A stretch of DNA of 64,000 nucleotides from Polyangiaceae bacterium. Lineage in GTDB: Bacteria > Myxococcota_A > Polyangia > Polyangiales > Polyangiaceae. The DNA lies in assembly GCA_015075635.1 (NCBI GenBank), contig JABTUA010000002.1, positions 930,001 to 994,000 of the forward strand. Direction: 5' to 3'. Shown here in pieces: positions 31,457 through 39,536 of this stretch. The notes beneath the pieces are model-generated. The model made no database searches and was not told the origin of the DNA. It was given only the letters and a program-made list of their open reading frames with translations. Positions within the stretch are counted from its first letter, which is position 1; every line of letters begins with the position of its first letter. Position numbers and translations under genes: made by a program.

Positions 31457-31718
31457 CTCGAAGCTGTCCCCGACGACGGCGAAATTGGTGCTGACCGTCG
31501 CGGCAGTCGCAGGCACGCTGGGCGGCTGGGTGGTCCTCGCGGCGCGCGAGCAGCCGAGCAGCCAAGCCCAGGCCACGGTGTCGAGTGATGACGAGCTGCC
31601 GGTGCTCGTCGAGGTCTCCGTCCCGGGCGCCGCAGCCGAACCTGCGCCCGCTCCTCGCCTGCGCGTGGTGAGCCAGCCACCGCCGCGGCCGATCACGCTG
31701 ACTCGCTCTTCGAGGTGA
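31449..31718 (+). CDS. Small single-pass membrane protein of the ApbE operon
   Basis: ATG at 31449 overlaps the previous stop by 8 bp. Its 89 residues comprise a short cytosolic start, one membrane segment (LVLTVAAVAGTLGGWVVLAA) and a Pro/Ala/Val-rich outside tail ending PITLTRSSR. No family is recognised. The tight position before apbE suggests that it scaffolds or links the membrane redox complex. Confidence 0.6.
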   Translation: MTDSKLSPTTAKLVLTVAAVAGTLGGWVVLAAREQPSSQAQATVSSDDELPVLVEVSVPGAAAEPAPAPRLRVVSQPPPRPITLTRSSR

Positions 31719-31722
31719 AGCC

Positions 31723-32637
31723 GTGCTCTCCGTCGAGTGCCGAGCCATGGGAAGTCGGGTGTTCGTCGCGCTCGACGCGGAGCCGGAGCTCGCGCCTCGC
31801 TTCGACTTGCCCGGCTGGTTCGCCGAGCGCGAGCGCTGCTCGAGCCGCTTCCGCTCCGACAGCGAGCTCTGCCGCCTGAACGCCGAGAGCGGCGGGTGGG
31901 TGGCGGTGAGCGCGCCGCTGTTCGCCGAGATTGCAGCAGCGCTCGGCGCGGCCCGCTGGAGCGCCGGCCTCTCCACCCCCACCGTGCTCGAGGCGCTGGA
32001 GCGCGCGGGATACGATCGGAGCTTCGACCAGCTCGCGCCGGCCGATCGAGCTCGGGTGGACGGCGAGCCGGCCCCGAGCTTCGAGGAGATCCAGCTGGAT
32101 GCCGACCGCTCCCGGGTATTCCTACCGCGGGGCGTGCGCCTGGATCTCGGCGGTACGGCCAAGGGCCGCGCCGCCGACGAGCTCTGCGCGAGCCTCGGGA
32201 CCGCAGCACCGGCGCTGGTCGATGCTGGCGGAGACATCGCCGTCAGCGCCGCTCGAGCCGACGGCAGTCCCTGGCCGGTCGGGGTGGCGAGCCCGCTCGA
32301 CGACGACGAGTGCCTGGCGACGCTCGCGCTCTCGCGCGGCGGTGTGGCGACCTCGGGACGCGACCATCGCCGCTGGCCGACCGCTCGCGGCGACGCCCAC
32401 CACCTGATCGATCCCAGGACGGGACGACCCGCGGAGACCGACGTGCTCTCCGCCACCGTCGTCGGGAGCAGCGCTGCGCGGGCTGATGTCGCCGCCAAGG
32501 TGCTGCTGATCGCCGGCAGCGCTGCCGGGCTCGCCTGGCTCGAGCGCGAGCCCGACTTGGCGGCGTTGCTCGTCCTCGAGGGCGGCGCAACTCGGCAGAG
32601 CTCCCGCTGGGACCGTCACCTCTGGAGCACAACTTGA
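31723..32637 (+). CDS. apbE: FAD:protein FMN transferase (ApbE)
   Basis: This 304-residue protein has a GTG start. Family motifs are visible: SRFRSDSELCRLN, LDLGGTAKGRAADELCA (near residue 142), VDAGGDIAV, GGVATSG and HLIDPRTGRPAE with the metal-binding Asp. ApbE uses FAD and Mg2+ to attach FMN to Thr or Ser of exported redox proteins. No lipobox or signal peptide is evident, so it may act in the cytosol or use a non-standard anchor. Its TGA overlaps the TTG start of the next gene. Confidence 0.88.
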   Translation: MLSVECRAMGSRVFVALDAEPELAPRFDLPGWFAERERCSSRFRSDSELCRLNAESGGWVAVSAPLFAEIAAALGAARWSAGLSTPTVLEALERAGYDRSFDQLAPADRARVDGEPAPSFEEIQLDADRSRVFLPRGVRLDLGGTAKGRAADELCASLGTAAPALVDAGGDIAVSAARADGSPWPVGVASPLDDDECLATLALSRGGVATSGRDHRRWPTARGDAHHLIDPRTGRPAETDVLSATVVGSSAARADVAAKVLLIAGSAAGLAWLEREPDLAALLVLEGGATRQSSRWDRHLWSTT

Positions 32638-33167
32638 GCTCCCACGACATCTGGTATCTGACCCGCTCGAGCGGGCTCCTGGCCTTCGGGTTGGCGTGGT
32701 TCTCCGTGGTGCTCGGGCTGTTCGCCAGCCTGAAGCTGACCCGCGTGTGGCCGGGGCCAGCCATGGCCATCGACGTGCACGAACATGCGAGCCTCTTGGC
32801 CATCGGCTTCACGGCGCTGCACGCCCTGGCACCGACCGGCGATCGAGAATACGGCAGCGACGTGCTGGGCACGCTGCTCCCACTCCTGGCGCCCCGTCAC
32901 TCGGCCGCGCTGGAGCTGGGGAAGCTGGCTCTCTGGCTGTTGGTGCTGGTCACGCTGAGCTTCTACGTGCGCAAGCGTATCGGGGGGCGTGCCTGGCGCG
33001 TGCTGCACTACGCTTCGTTCCTGGTGTACGTGCTGGCGCTGGTCCACGGGCTCTTCGCCGGCACCGACTCGGCCTCACCCGCGGGCGTGGCCTTCTACGG
33101 CGGGACGACCCTGGTGGTCCTGGGGCTCACTGCGCTCAGGCTACGCCGTGTCCCGGCGACGACGTGA
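32634..33167 (+). CDS. Ferric-reductase-like heme membrane protein
   Basis: A TTG start overlaps the apbE stop (TTGA). The 177 residues contain about five membrane segments. Paired His lie in HEHASLLAIGFTALHAL (about residues 50-65) and in LHYASFLVYVLALVHG (about 122-138), the usual b-heme ligands of the ferric-reductase-like (FRD/MsrQ) fold. It lacks the FAD/NAD(P)H domain of full ferric reductases, so electrons must pass to or from a separate partner, probably a flavinylated protein. It forms the membrane core of the operon's electron-transfer unit. Confidence 0.82.
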   Translation: MSSHDIWYLTRSSGLLAFGLAWFSVVLGLFASLKLTRVWPGPAMAIDVHEHASLLAIGFTALHALAPTGDREYGSDVLGTLLPLLAPRHSAALELGKLALWLLVLVTLSFYVRKRIGGRAWRVLHYASFLVYVLALVHGLFAGTDSASPAGVAFYGGTTLVVLGLTALRLRRVPATT

Positions 33168-33174
33168 CGGAGCT

Positions 33175-34104
33175 ATGCTCCGGGCCCCCGAGCCCATGTC
33201 GACCCCCAAGCTCACCCGATTCGCTTGGCTGTCCATCGCTGCGGCGGTGTTGACCATCGGGCTCAAGTTCGCCGCGTGGCAGGTCACGGGCTCGGTCGGC
33301 CTCCTGTCGGACGCCGCGGAGTCCATCGTCAACCTGGTGGCGGCCTGCACCGCGCTCTGGATGCTGACGCTGGCCGCCAGGCCCGCGGACGAGGACTACG
33401 CCCACGGCTACGGCAAGGCCGAGTACTTCGCGAGCGGCGTCGAGGGCGCGCTGATCCTGGTCGCTGCCGTCGCCATCGCCTGGGCAGCCGTGGATCGCCT
33501 GCTGAACCCCGCCCCCATCCAGCAGGCCGGCCTGGGGCTCGGAGTCTCGGTGGTCGCCTCGGTGATCAACCTCGCCGTGGCGCGCGTGCTGTTCAAGGCC
33601 GGCAAGCGCCACCACTCCATCGCGTTGGAGGCGGATGCGCATCACCTGATGACGGATGTCTGGACCTCGGCGGGGGTGCTGGTCGGCGTCGGGTTGGTGG
33701 CGCTCACCGGCTGGGAGAGGCTCGATCCGCTGGTGGCGATCGCCGTAGCGCTGAACATCGTGTGGTCGGGCATCCAGCTCATCCGCCGATCCGCGCGGGG
33801 CTTGCTGGATGCTTCGCTCGTCCCGAGCGAGCAGGGCGCCGTCCGTCAGGTCCTCGACCGCTACACGGGCCCCGAGGTCCATTTCCACGCGCTCAGAACC
33901 CGGCAGGCCGGAGCCCGTCGCTTCGTCTCCATGCACGTCTTGGTGCCGGGCGACTGGACGGTGGACCGCGGTCATCGCCTGCTGGAGCAGATCGAGCGCG
34001 ACGTCCGCGCCGTCGTCCCGAACGCCAACGTGCTCACTCACCTGGAGTCGCTGGACGATCCACGCTCGTTCGACGACGAAGAGCTCGACCGGCGCGAAGG
34101 CTGA
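33175..34104 (+). CDS. Cation diffusion facilitator (Zn/Fe/Mn efflux) transporter
   Basis: ATG at 33175, 8 bp after the previous stop and behind GGAG, is chosen; ATG 33196 is possible. The 309 residues include six membrane helices with the CDF metal site (LLSDAAESIVNLVAA in TM2, HSIALEADAHHLMTDVWTS in TM5) and the HGYGKAEYFA loop. The C-terminal cytosolic domain (VHFHALRTRQAGARRFVSMH) is the usual metal-sensing dimer. It exports divalent metal in exchange for protons. The position directly behind an ApbE/heme unit hints at iron or manganese. Confidence 0.88.
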   Translation: MLRAPEPMSTPKLTRFAWLSIAAAVLTIGLKFAAWQVTGSVGLLSDAAESIVNLVAACTALWMLTLAARPADEDYAHGYGKAEYFASGVEGALILVAAVAIAWAAVDRLLNPAPIQQAGLGLGVSVVASVINLAVARVLFKAGKRHHSIALEADAHHLMTDVWTSAGVLVGVGLVALTGWERLDPLVAIAVALNIVWSGIQLIRRSARGLLDASLVPSEQGAVRQVLDRYTGPEVHFHALRTRQAGARRFVSMHVLVPGDWTVDRGHRLLEQIERDVRAVVPNANVLTHLESLDDPRSFDDEELDRREG

Positions 34105-34187
34105 CTCATGCGCGCTGAGGGCGGCGCAACGGCTTGCTGTTCGCCGGTGAATCGAGGAGCATCGGCTGAGCGGGCCCGCGAGACGAG

Positions 34188-34922
34188 ATGAAGCGCCGAG
34201 CTCTGGCCAGTTGCGTGGGGGCGCTGCTCTTGGCAGTCGCGGCGGCGCGCGCGGACGTCTCGCCGCCGCCCCGCGCGAAGATCACGCTCGAGCTCACGGT
34301 GGAGGGGCAGGGCTCGGTGCCACACTTGAAGCTGTTCGTGACCAACTGCAACCAGGAGCCCGAAAAGTCGGTGCTGGACCCGAGCGAGGCGCTCGTGTGC
34401 ACCCCGGAGCGGGGCCCTGTGCGCGTGTTCGGCTTCCGCGAGGGCGATCTGATCGAGCTGTTCGGCAAGATCCGAGGCGACGCCGGTCGCGAAGAGTCCG
34501 CGAAGTTCCTGGCTGCGAAGGCCAAGACCTGCGGCGAGCTCGCCGATCAGGACTTGAACATCCGCGACGTGAACGTGACCCTTGTGCAGGCGCGCTACTC
34601 CGTCGAGAAGCGGGACAAGGACAGCTGCCGGCTGAAGCGGATCTCGGCGACGACCAAGACCAAGGGCGACTTTCAGGCGAAGAGCAGGCCGACGGCCGCG
34701 CTTGCCAGCGCGCCGCCCGCATCCCCGCCCCCGCCGGCGCCCAGCCCGAGCAGCGAGCTCTCCGCGAGCCGGAGCTCGAGCTGTGGCTGCGACCTGGCAG
34801 CGTCGGCCTCGAACGGGCCGGGAGCCGCGGTGTTGCTGCTGTCACTCGGGCTCCTCCGCGCGGGAGGTCGCCGTCCAAACCGCGGCGCGCCCCCGCGATT
34901 GGAGCGCGCAAACATCACGTAG
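34188..34922 (+). CDS. Exported protein with MYXO-CTERM-like tail
   Basis: ATG at 34188. The signal peptide is RALASCVGALLLAVAAARA. The middle is a beta-rich domain of about 130 residues with four Cys, followed by a Pro/Ser spacer. The end (SSSCGCDLAASASNGPGAAV, hydrophobic LLLSLGLLRAG, then GRR) matches the MYXO-CTERM layout of Cys motif, membrane helix and Arg cluster, which in myxobacteria is processed by a rhomboid-like myxosortase for surface anchoring. It differs by having about 15 residues after the Arg cluster. The domain's function is unknown. Confidence 0.7.
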   Translation: MKRRALASCVGALLLAVAAARADVSPPPRAKITLELTVEGQGSVPHLKLFVTNCNQEPEKSVLDPSEALVCTPERGPVRVFGFREGDLIELFGKIRGDAGREESAKFLAAKAKTCGELADQDLNIRDVNVTLVQARYSVEKRDKDSCRLKRISATTKTKGDFQAKSRPTAALASAPPASPPPPAPSPSSELSASRSSSCGCDLAASASNGPGAAVLLLSLGLLRAGGRRPNRGAPPRLERANIT

Positions 34923-35027
34923 CGACACGTTCGTGACGACACGGTTTGTCGCTCATGCCGGGTCGCCCGCGCGAAGTGGTACGCTCGGGACGGGGGCCGC
35001 GGGAGGCTCCTCGGAGACTTCGCGCCG

Positions 35028-35777
35028 GTGGATTCCCTGTCGTCCCAGCAACCCGGGTCCGGCATCCGCGTCGTCGTGGTGGATGACGATCCGGTGTTCC
35101 TTCGGACGCTACACCGTGTTCTGAAGTTGCGCGGCTTCACCGTCCAAGGCTTCGGCAGCTTCGCCGAGGCGTCCAGCCGCGGTGACCTGATGGACTGCGA
35201 CGCGATCCTGGCCGACGTCAACCTCGGCCAAGAGAACGGCATCGACACCTGCACCGCAGCGAGGCGCGACGGGTTCGCGGGGGCGATCCTGATGGTCAGC
35301 GGCCTCCGCGACATCGGCACCAGGGTCCGCTCCTTCGAGGAGGCACACGCCGACGACTACCTGATCAAGCCACTCGAGATCGAGGATCTGGTGGCGCGCA
35401 TTCGCGCTGCCGTCCGTGCGCGGCGCGCGGGGCACGAGGATCGCGCGCGGTCGGGCGGGCCACCGGCCACGGAATTCGGCGCCTTCAGGCTCGATCCAGG
35501 CAGCGAGGGCGTTTGGGCCGGTCGTCACTTGGTGAGACTGGCTCCGCTTCGATACAAGTTGCTCGCGCTGCTCGTTGCCCAGCAGGGAACACCGCTCCCG
35601 CTGGCTCGAATCGCCTGGCTGGTCCAAGGAGGGGTTCGGACCTCGTCGGCCACGGAGAACCTCCTCTGGCAGCTCAAGGAGGAGCTCGGCGCCGGTAGGG
35701 ACTTGTACGAGCGCACGCGCGAGGGCGTCGCGCTGTCACCGTACCCGCCTAGCCTCGCGAAGCACTGGACGACCTGA
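35028..35777 (+). CDS. Response regulator with winged-helix-like output domain
   Basis: A GTG start at 35028. The receiver domain (residues about 14-130) has VVVVDDDPVFLRTL, phospho-Asp in AILADVNLGQ (near 61), Ser/Thr at LMVSGL and Lys in YLIKPLEIEDL. The C-terminal 90 residues (FRLDPGSEGVWAGRHLVRLA, APLRYKLLALLVAQQGTPLP) resemble the OmpR/PhoB winged helix. It therefore probably binds DNA when phosphorylated. No sensor kinase is adjacent, so it is an orphan regulator. Confidence 0.82.
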   Translation: MDSLSSQQPGSGIRVVVVDDDPVFLRTLHRVLKLRGFTVQGFGSFAEASSRGDLMDCDAILADVNLGQENGIDTCTAARRDGFAGAILMVSGLRDIGTRVRSFEEAHADDYLIKPLEIEDLVARIRAAVRARRAGHEDRARSGGPPATEFGAFRLDPGSEGVWAGRHLVRLAPLRYKLLALLVAQQGTPLPLARIAWLVQGGVRTSSATENLLWQLKEELGAGRDLYERTREGVALSPYPPSLAKHWTT

Positions 35778-35917
35778 CGGGAGCGACGCCTCGAGGCTCG
35801 CGACGTGAGCTCGGGTGCCACACGGCCGACGTCGCGTGTGGGTGCGGGTGGCAGGAATTCAAAACCAGATCAAAAGTCCGCTCTCGCCGCGGTCCGCTAG
35901 CTTCGACCGTCACGGCC

Positions 35918-36898
35918 ATGATGATTGCCAAGACGACCGCCATCTGTGGATTCGGACTCCTCACGCTTCTTGGGTGCTCCAGCGGTGGATCGAGTGGGGG
36001 TGGGACGCCCGACGGCGGCGGCAGCGGTGGAAGCGGTGGAGGCGGCGGAGTGAGCGGCAGCGGGGGCGTCGGCCCTGGTCCAGCGCGCACGCTCGAAGAG
36101 TACTGCCAGATGGACGCGGCCCTCTCGAAGGCCTGGTGCGACTACGCCGACAAGTGCTGCTCGCAGGCGGACAAGGACGACATCTCGTTCATTCTCCCGG
36201 CGTGCACCTTCGGTCCGGACGATCCGGCGGAGTGCGTGCAGTTCGTCAAAGACCGTATGGCGGACGGCACCATGGCCTTCGACGGGACGTGGGCGGACGC
36301 CTGCATCGCGAAGCAAGCGGCCGGCATTCCAGCGCCGCCGGCGAGCTGTAGCGGGCTTCCCGGCGCGGAGAACTTGCTCCAAGGGCACGGCACCCCCGGG
36401 TTCGCGAAGATCCCCGAGTGTCGCAAGGTCTGGGTCGGACTCGTGAAGGAAGGGGGCGCTTGCGATTACGAGTCGCAGTGCGCCGAGGGGTTGAAATGCG
36501 ACGACGACGGGTCCGGAACCTTCGTCTGCCAGCCCATCGGCACCGTCGGCTCGAAGTGCGTCCTGGAGAGTGATTGCGACGACGCCTTGGACTGCAACTC
36601 GAAGCTGGGCCAGTGCGCGCCCTTGAGCGGCTTGGGTTCCCCGTGCCTTTACTCCAGCGACTGCGAGAACGGGCTGCTGTGCGCATCCGGAACCTGCGCG
36701 ACGCCGATCCCCCTCGGTGGGTCGTGCTTGGGGAAGTCCGGCGCGTGCACACCGGGGACGGGGTGCAGCTACAGCTCCAGCACCTGCGTCGCCGCCGCGG
36801 CCGACGGACAGACCTGCACCACGTCCTTGGAGTGCGCTGGACGCTGCGACAGCTCCCTGGGGCAGTGCGTCTCCATTTGCGGCGGCGACAAGTACTGA
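35918..36898 (+). CDS. Cys-rich lipoprotein with dickkopf-like repeats
   Basis: ATG at 35918. ICGFGLLTLLGCSSGG gives a lipobox Cys. A Gly/Ser linker (residues 25-55) is followed by a Cys-containing helical domain (YCQMDAALSKAWCDYADKCC). Then come four or five repeats of about 25 residues of the form C-x5-C-x4-G-L-x-C (CDYESQCAEGLKC, CVLESDCDDALDC, CLYSSDCENGLLC, CTTSLECAGRC). Such dickkopf/EGF-like repeats are typical of myxobacterial surface lipoproteins; binding partners are unknown. The 140 bp upstream are AT-richer and probably hold its promoter. Confidence 0.75.
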   Translation: MMIAKTTAICGFGLLTLLGCSSGGSSGGGTPDGGGSGGSGGGGGVSGSGGVGPGPARTLEEYCQMDAALSKAWCDYADKCCSQADKDDISFILPACTFGPDDPAECVQFVKDRMADGTMAFDGTWADACIAKQAAGIPAPPASCSGLPGAENLLQGHGTPGFAKIPECRKVWVGLVKEGGACDYESQCAEGLKCDDDGSGTFVCQPIGTVGSKCVLESDCDDALDCNSKLGQCAPLSGLGSPCLYSSDCENGLLCASGTCATPIPLGGSCLGKSGACTPGTGCSYSSSTCVAAAADGQTCTTSLECAGRCDSSLGQCVSICGGDKY

Positions 36899-36909
36899 GC
36901 GACCAGCGC

Positions 36910-37707
36910 TCAGTGCCAGAGCAGGCTCGCCGAGAGCGCCAGCGCCCGCGCGCGCAGCGCAGCGCTTCCGTCGCTGCGCTCCGCCGACGCGAATCCGAGC
37001 ATCGCGCCCCCGGCGACGCCCAGCGACCAGTCCGCCGCGACGAACGCGTCGTAACCGAGCCACAGGGCGCCCCCGACGCCCACTCCGGACACGTCTTCGC
37101 CGGTTGCTCGGATCGCGATCACCGTGGGCGCGACCGACAGCGACGCGCGCCAGCCGCGCAACGGGGACGGATACACCGTGACGAACGGGCCGAGCTGCCA
37201 GAGCGTGATCGACTCGAAGGAGTCGCTCGACGTGGGCGAGCGGAGGAACGTTCCGCCGAGCCCGACGACGACACCGGGCGCCAAGGTCAGACCCGCGTCG
37301 AGCTCAGCGCCGAGCGCCAGACCGCTCGCGCTCTCGTCCCCCGCCGACGCTCCGAGCAGCCCGCCGACGGGGCCGATGCGCAGGTAGAAGCCGTCGTGCT
37401 GGTACTCCAGGTTCGTCGACGGCGGCGCGATGGAGAGGCACACGTGCGGCGGCATCTGCGGGCCTCGAATCGGCAGCGCGCAGTCGGGATGCTCCGGCTC
37501 GTCGCGGCACGGCCGCTCGGTGCCCTCGATGTCGTCGGGGGAGAGGCAGATCCGTGGGGTCGCGTCCGCTTCGGTCGCACCGGCATCCTCCGGCGGATCC
37601 GCGTCGCCTGCTTCGGCCCGCGCCGCGAACGCCGGTGTCACGCCGGCCAGCGCGGCAGCGACGAAGCGCGCCCGGCGCGCGAGCACCGCGGCGCGGTCTC
37701 GGTCCAT
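36910..37707 (-). CDS. Probable outer-membrane beta-barrel protein
   Basis: ATG at 37707. An N-terminal signal (FVAAALAGVTPAFAARA) is followed by an acidic stretch with four Cys (ICLSPDDIEG, CRDEPEHPDC). The remaining residues alternate hydrophobic and polar in about eight beta strands (FYLRIGPVGGLLGA, LDAGLTLAPGVVVGLGG, LWLGYDAFVAADW), ending in an aromatic pair of residues (LLWH). This is the pattern of a small 8-strand barrel. It is convergent with the upstream lipoprotein gene (12 bp). The substrate or partner is unknown. Confidence 0.65.
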   Translation of the reverse strand: MDRDRAAVLARRARFVAAALAGVTPAFAARAEAGDADPPEDAGATEADATPRICLSPDDIEGTERPCRDEPEHPDCALPIRGPQMPPHVCLSIAPPSTNLEYQHDGFYLRIGPVGGLLGASAGDESASGLALGAELDAGLTLAPGVVVGLGGTFLRSPTSSDSFESITLWQLGPFVTVYPSPLRGWRASLSVAPTVIAIRATGEDVSGVGVGGALWLGYDAFVAADWSLGVAGGAMLGFASAERSDGSAALRARALALSASLLWH

Positions 37708-37809
37708 GGGGATGGGCTACCAAGCGGGCGGGGCAGCGACAAGTCGGCAGGGTACCTTGACGCTTCGCATTGACGCCGGTTCCCGGAGTGGCAGAGAACG
37801 ACCCCAAGC

Positions 37810-38787
37810 ATGGCCACGACCCCGTTCTCCTTCGACGAGTGGCGGGCTCGGGCCGGGAAATATTTCGACGCCGCCGACCTCTGGCACCTCGGCGTCCGCG
37901 GGATCTTCGCGGCGGGGCTCCAGCTCGCGCTGGACCGCGACACCGAGAGCGGGGTTTCGGAGGGCATCGACGGACGCGATCCGGAGCTCGTCGAGGTGGT
38001 GCTGGACCTGGCGCGCTTCATCGGTGAGCGCTACTTCCGCTGGACGGTCGAGGGGCTCGAGAACGTGCCGCCCAGCGGACCCGTGCTCTTGGTGGGCAAC
38101 CACAACGGCGGGCTCCAGACCTTCGACAGCCTGCTGACCCTGGTGGCCATCCGCGATCGCTTCGGGCTCGAGCGCAGCGTCCACCCGCTCGGGCACGATC
38201 TTCTGTTCCAGCACCCGCGCATCCGCGAGGTAACCGTGAAGTTCGGCGGGCTCCGGGCGGGGCACGACGGCGGCGCGGAGGCGCTCCGGCGCGGCCGCAT
38301 CGTGCTGGTGTACCCCGGCTCCGATCTCGACTCGACCCGCGCCTGGCGCGACCGGCATCGCATCGAGCTCGGCGGGCGCACCGGGTTCTTGAAGCTCGCG
38401 CTGCGCGCGCAGGTGCCCATCGTACCGGTGGTGAGCGAGGGCACGCACGAGCAGTTCATCGTGCTCACGCGCGGCGACAAGCTCGCCCAGCGGCTCGGCG
38501 TGAAGCGCCTGTTCCGCGCCCAGGTGCTGCCCATCGTGATCTCGATCCCCTGGGGGGTCACCCTGGGCTTTCTGCCCTACTGGCCGCTCCCGGCGCAGAC
38601 CGCGCTGCGCTTTGGCGCGCCGATCCGCCTGGAGGGTTTCGGGCCCGAGGCCGCCGACGATCCTGCGGCGCTGACTGCCTGCTACGAGCGCGTCCGCGCC
38701 GACATGCAGCGGGAGCTCGACCAGCTGGCCCGCGGGCGGGTGCCCTTCGTCGGCCGCGTCGGCGAAGGAGCCCGCGCCTCGCGCTAG
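37810..38787 (+). CDS. PlsC-family lysophospholipid/glycerol acyltransferase
   Basis: ATG at 37810. The acyltransferase signature is visible: VLLVGNHNGGLQTFD (catalytic NH plus acidic residue, near residue 95), a second block around HDLLFQHP, and VLVYPGSDLDSTRAW with GGRTGFLKLAL, which bind the acyl acceptor and phosphate. An N-terminal amphipathic region and hydrophobic patches suggest peripheral membrane association. It transfers acyl groups from acyl-CoA or acyl-ACP to a glycerol-based acceptor in lipid synthesis. The sequence is closer to the broad phospholipid/wax acyltransferase group than to canonical PlsC, so the acceptor is uncertain. Confidence 0.8.
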   Translation: MATTPFSFDEWRARAGKYFDAADLWHLGVRGIFAAGLQLALDRDTESGVSEGIDGRDPELVEVVLDLARFIGERYFRWTVEGLENVPPSGPVLLVGNHNGGLQTFDSLLTLVAIRDRFGLERSVHPLGHDLLFQHPRIREVTVKFGGLRAGHDGGAEALRRGRIVLVYPGSDLDSTRAWRDRHRIELGGRTGFLKLALRAQVPIVPVVSEGTHEQFIVLTRGDKLAQRLGVKRLFRAQVLPIVISIPWGVTLGFLPYWPLPAQTALRFGAPIRLEGFGPEAADDPAALTACYERVRADMQRELDQLARGRVPFVGRVGEGARASR

Positions 38788-38813
38788 CGAGTCGTGCCAG
38801 ACTCGGGTGACTC

Positions 38814-39536
38814 ATGCGCATCGACCGAGACGCCTTCTTGCTTCTCGCGGCGTCGCTCTTCGCCTGCCACGCCGAGCAGCGCCGCGCGATGGACGCCGAG
38901 CAGACCCGGCCCACGGCGGCGGAGCCGTCCGCCCCCCTTCCCGAGCCCGAGCCTGAGCCGGAGCCCGAGCTCGCAGCGGATACCGGCGGCGACGCGGCGG
39001 CGGAGCCACCGGTCGCTGCGCCTGACGACGCCGGGAACGCCGCGCCTCCCTTGCCGGCGCCCCGCAGCGCGGCCGAGCTCCGGAAGCTGTGCGCGGCGAT
39101 GGCCCCGGCGAAGACCGCGGACTGTCCCAACGAGCGCAAGCAGATGTGCCAGACGGTGCTCGCGGAGTACGCGCCGCTCGCGGCGACGCGCGCCATCGAG
39201 TGCCTCGCGAGCTTCGAGGTCCCCTGCGACAGCTGCGGGGTCCGCACCTGCGTCCTCGGCGCGCTGCAAGGGCTGCCCGTGCAGAAGGTCGCCGAGTGCA
39301 GCTCGGTCGCGAAGAGCGCGGAGCGAACCTCCGAGGGCTACGGCCAGGTGATGGGCGAGCTGTGCGAGCGCTACGCCTCCGGTATGACGGCGCGGGGGCG
39401 CACCCGCTTCATCGCGTGCCTGAAGAAGCACCTCGGTGCCGGCGTGCGCATCTGCTTGTGGGATCCTTCGGTGACACCTTGCACCGAGAAGAGCGGGTCG
39501 GTGCGCTCGCACGACCTCGTGCCCACCGTGGAGTGA
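38814..39536 (+). CDS. Lipoprotein with Pro/Glu linker and Cys-containing domain
   Basis: ATG at 38814. LLLAASLFACHAEQ gives a lipobox (LFAC). A linker of Pro-Glu repeats (PLPEPEPEPEPELA) is followed by an Ala/Pro stretch. The C-terminal 150 residues are helical with eight or more Cys (CAAMAPAKTADC, CLASFEVPCDSC, CIWD-like CLWDPSVTPC). The family is not recognised. Its stop overlaps the ATG of the TonB-dependent receptor fusion by one base, so it may be a surface accessory of that receptor. Confidence 0.65.
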   Translation: MRIDRDAFLLLAASLFACHAEQRRAMDAEQTRPTAAEPSAPLPEPEPEPEPELAADTGGDAAAEPPVAAPDDAGNAAPPLPAPRSAAELRKLCAAMAPAKTADCPNERKQMCQTVLAEYAPLAATRAIECLASFEVPCDSCGVRTCVLGALQGLPVQKVAECSSVAKSAERTSEGYGQVMGELCERYASGMTARGRTRFIACLKKHLGAGVRICLWDPSVTPCTEKSGSVRSHDLVPTVE

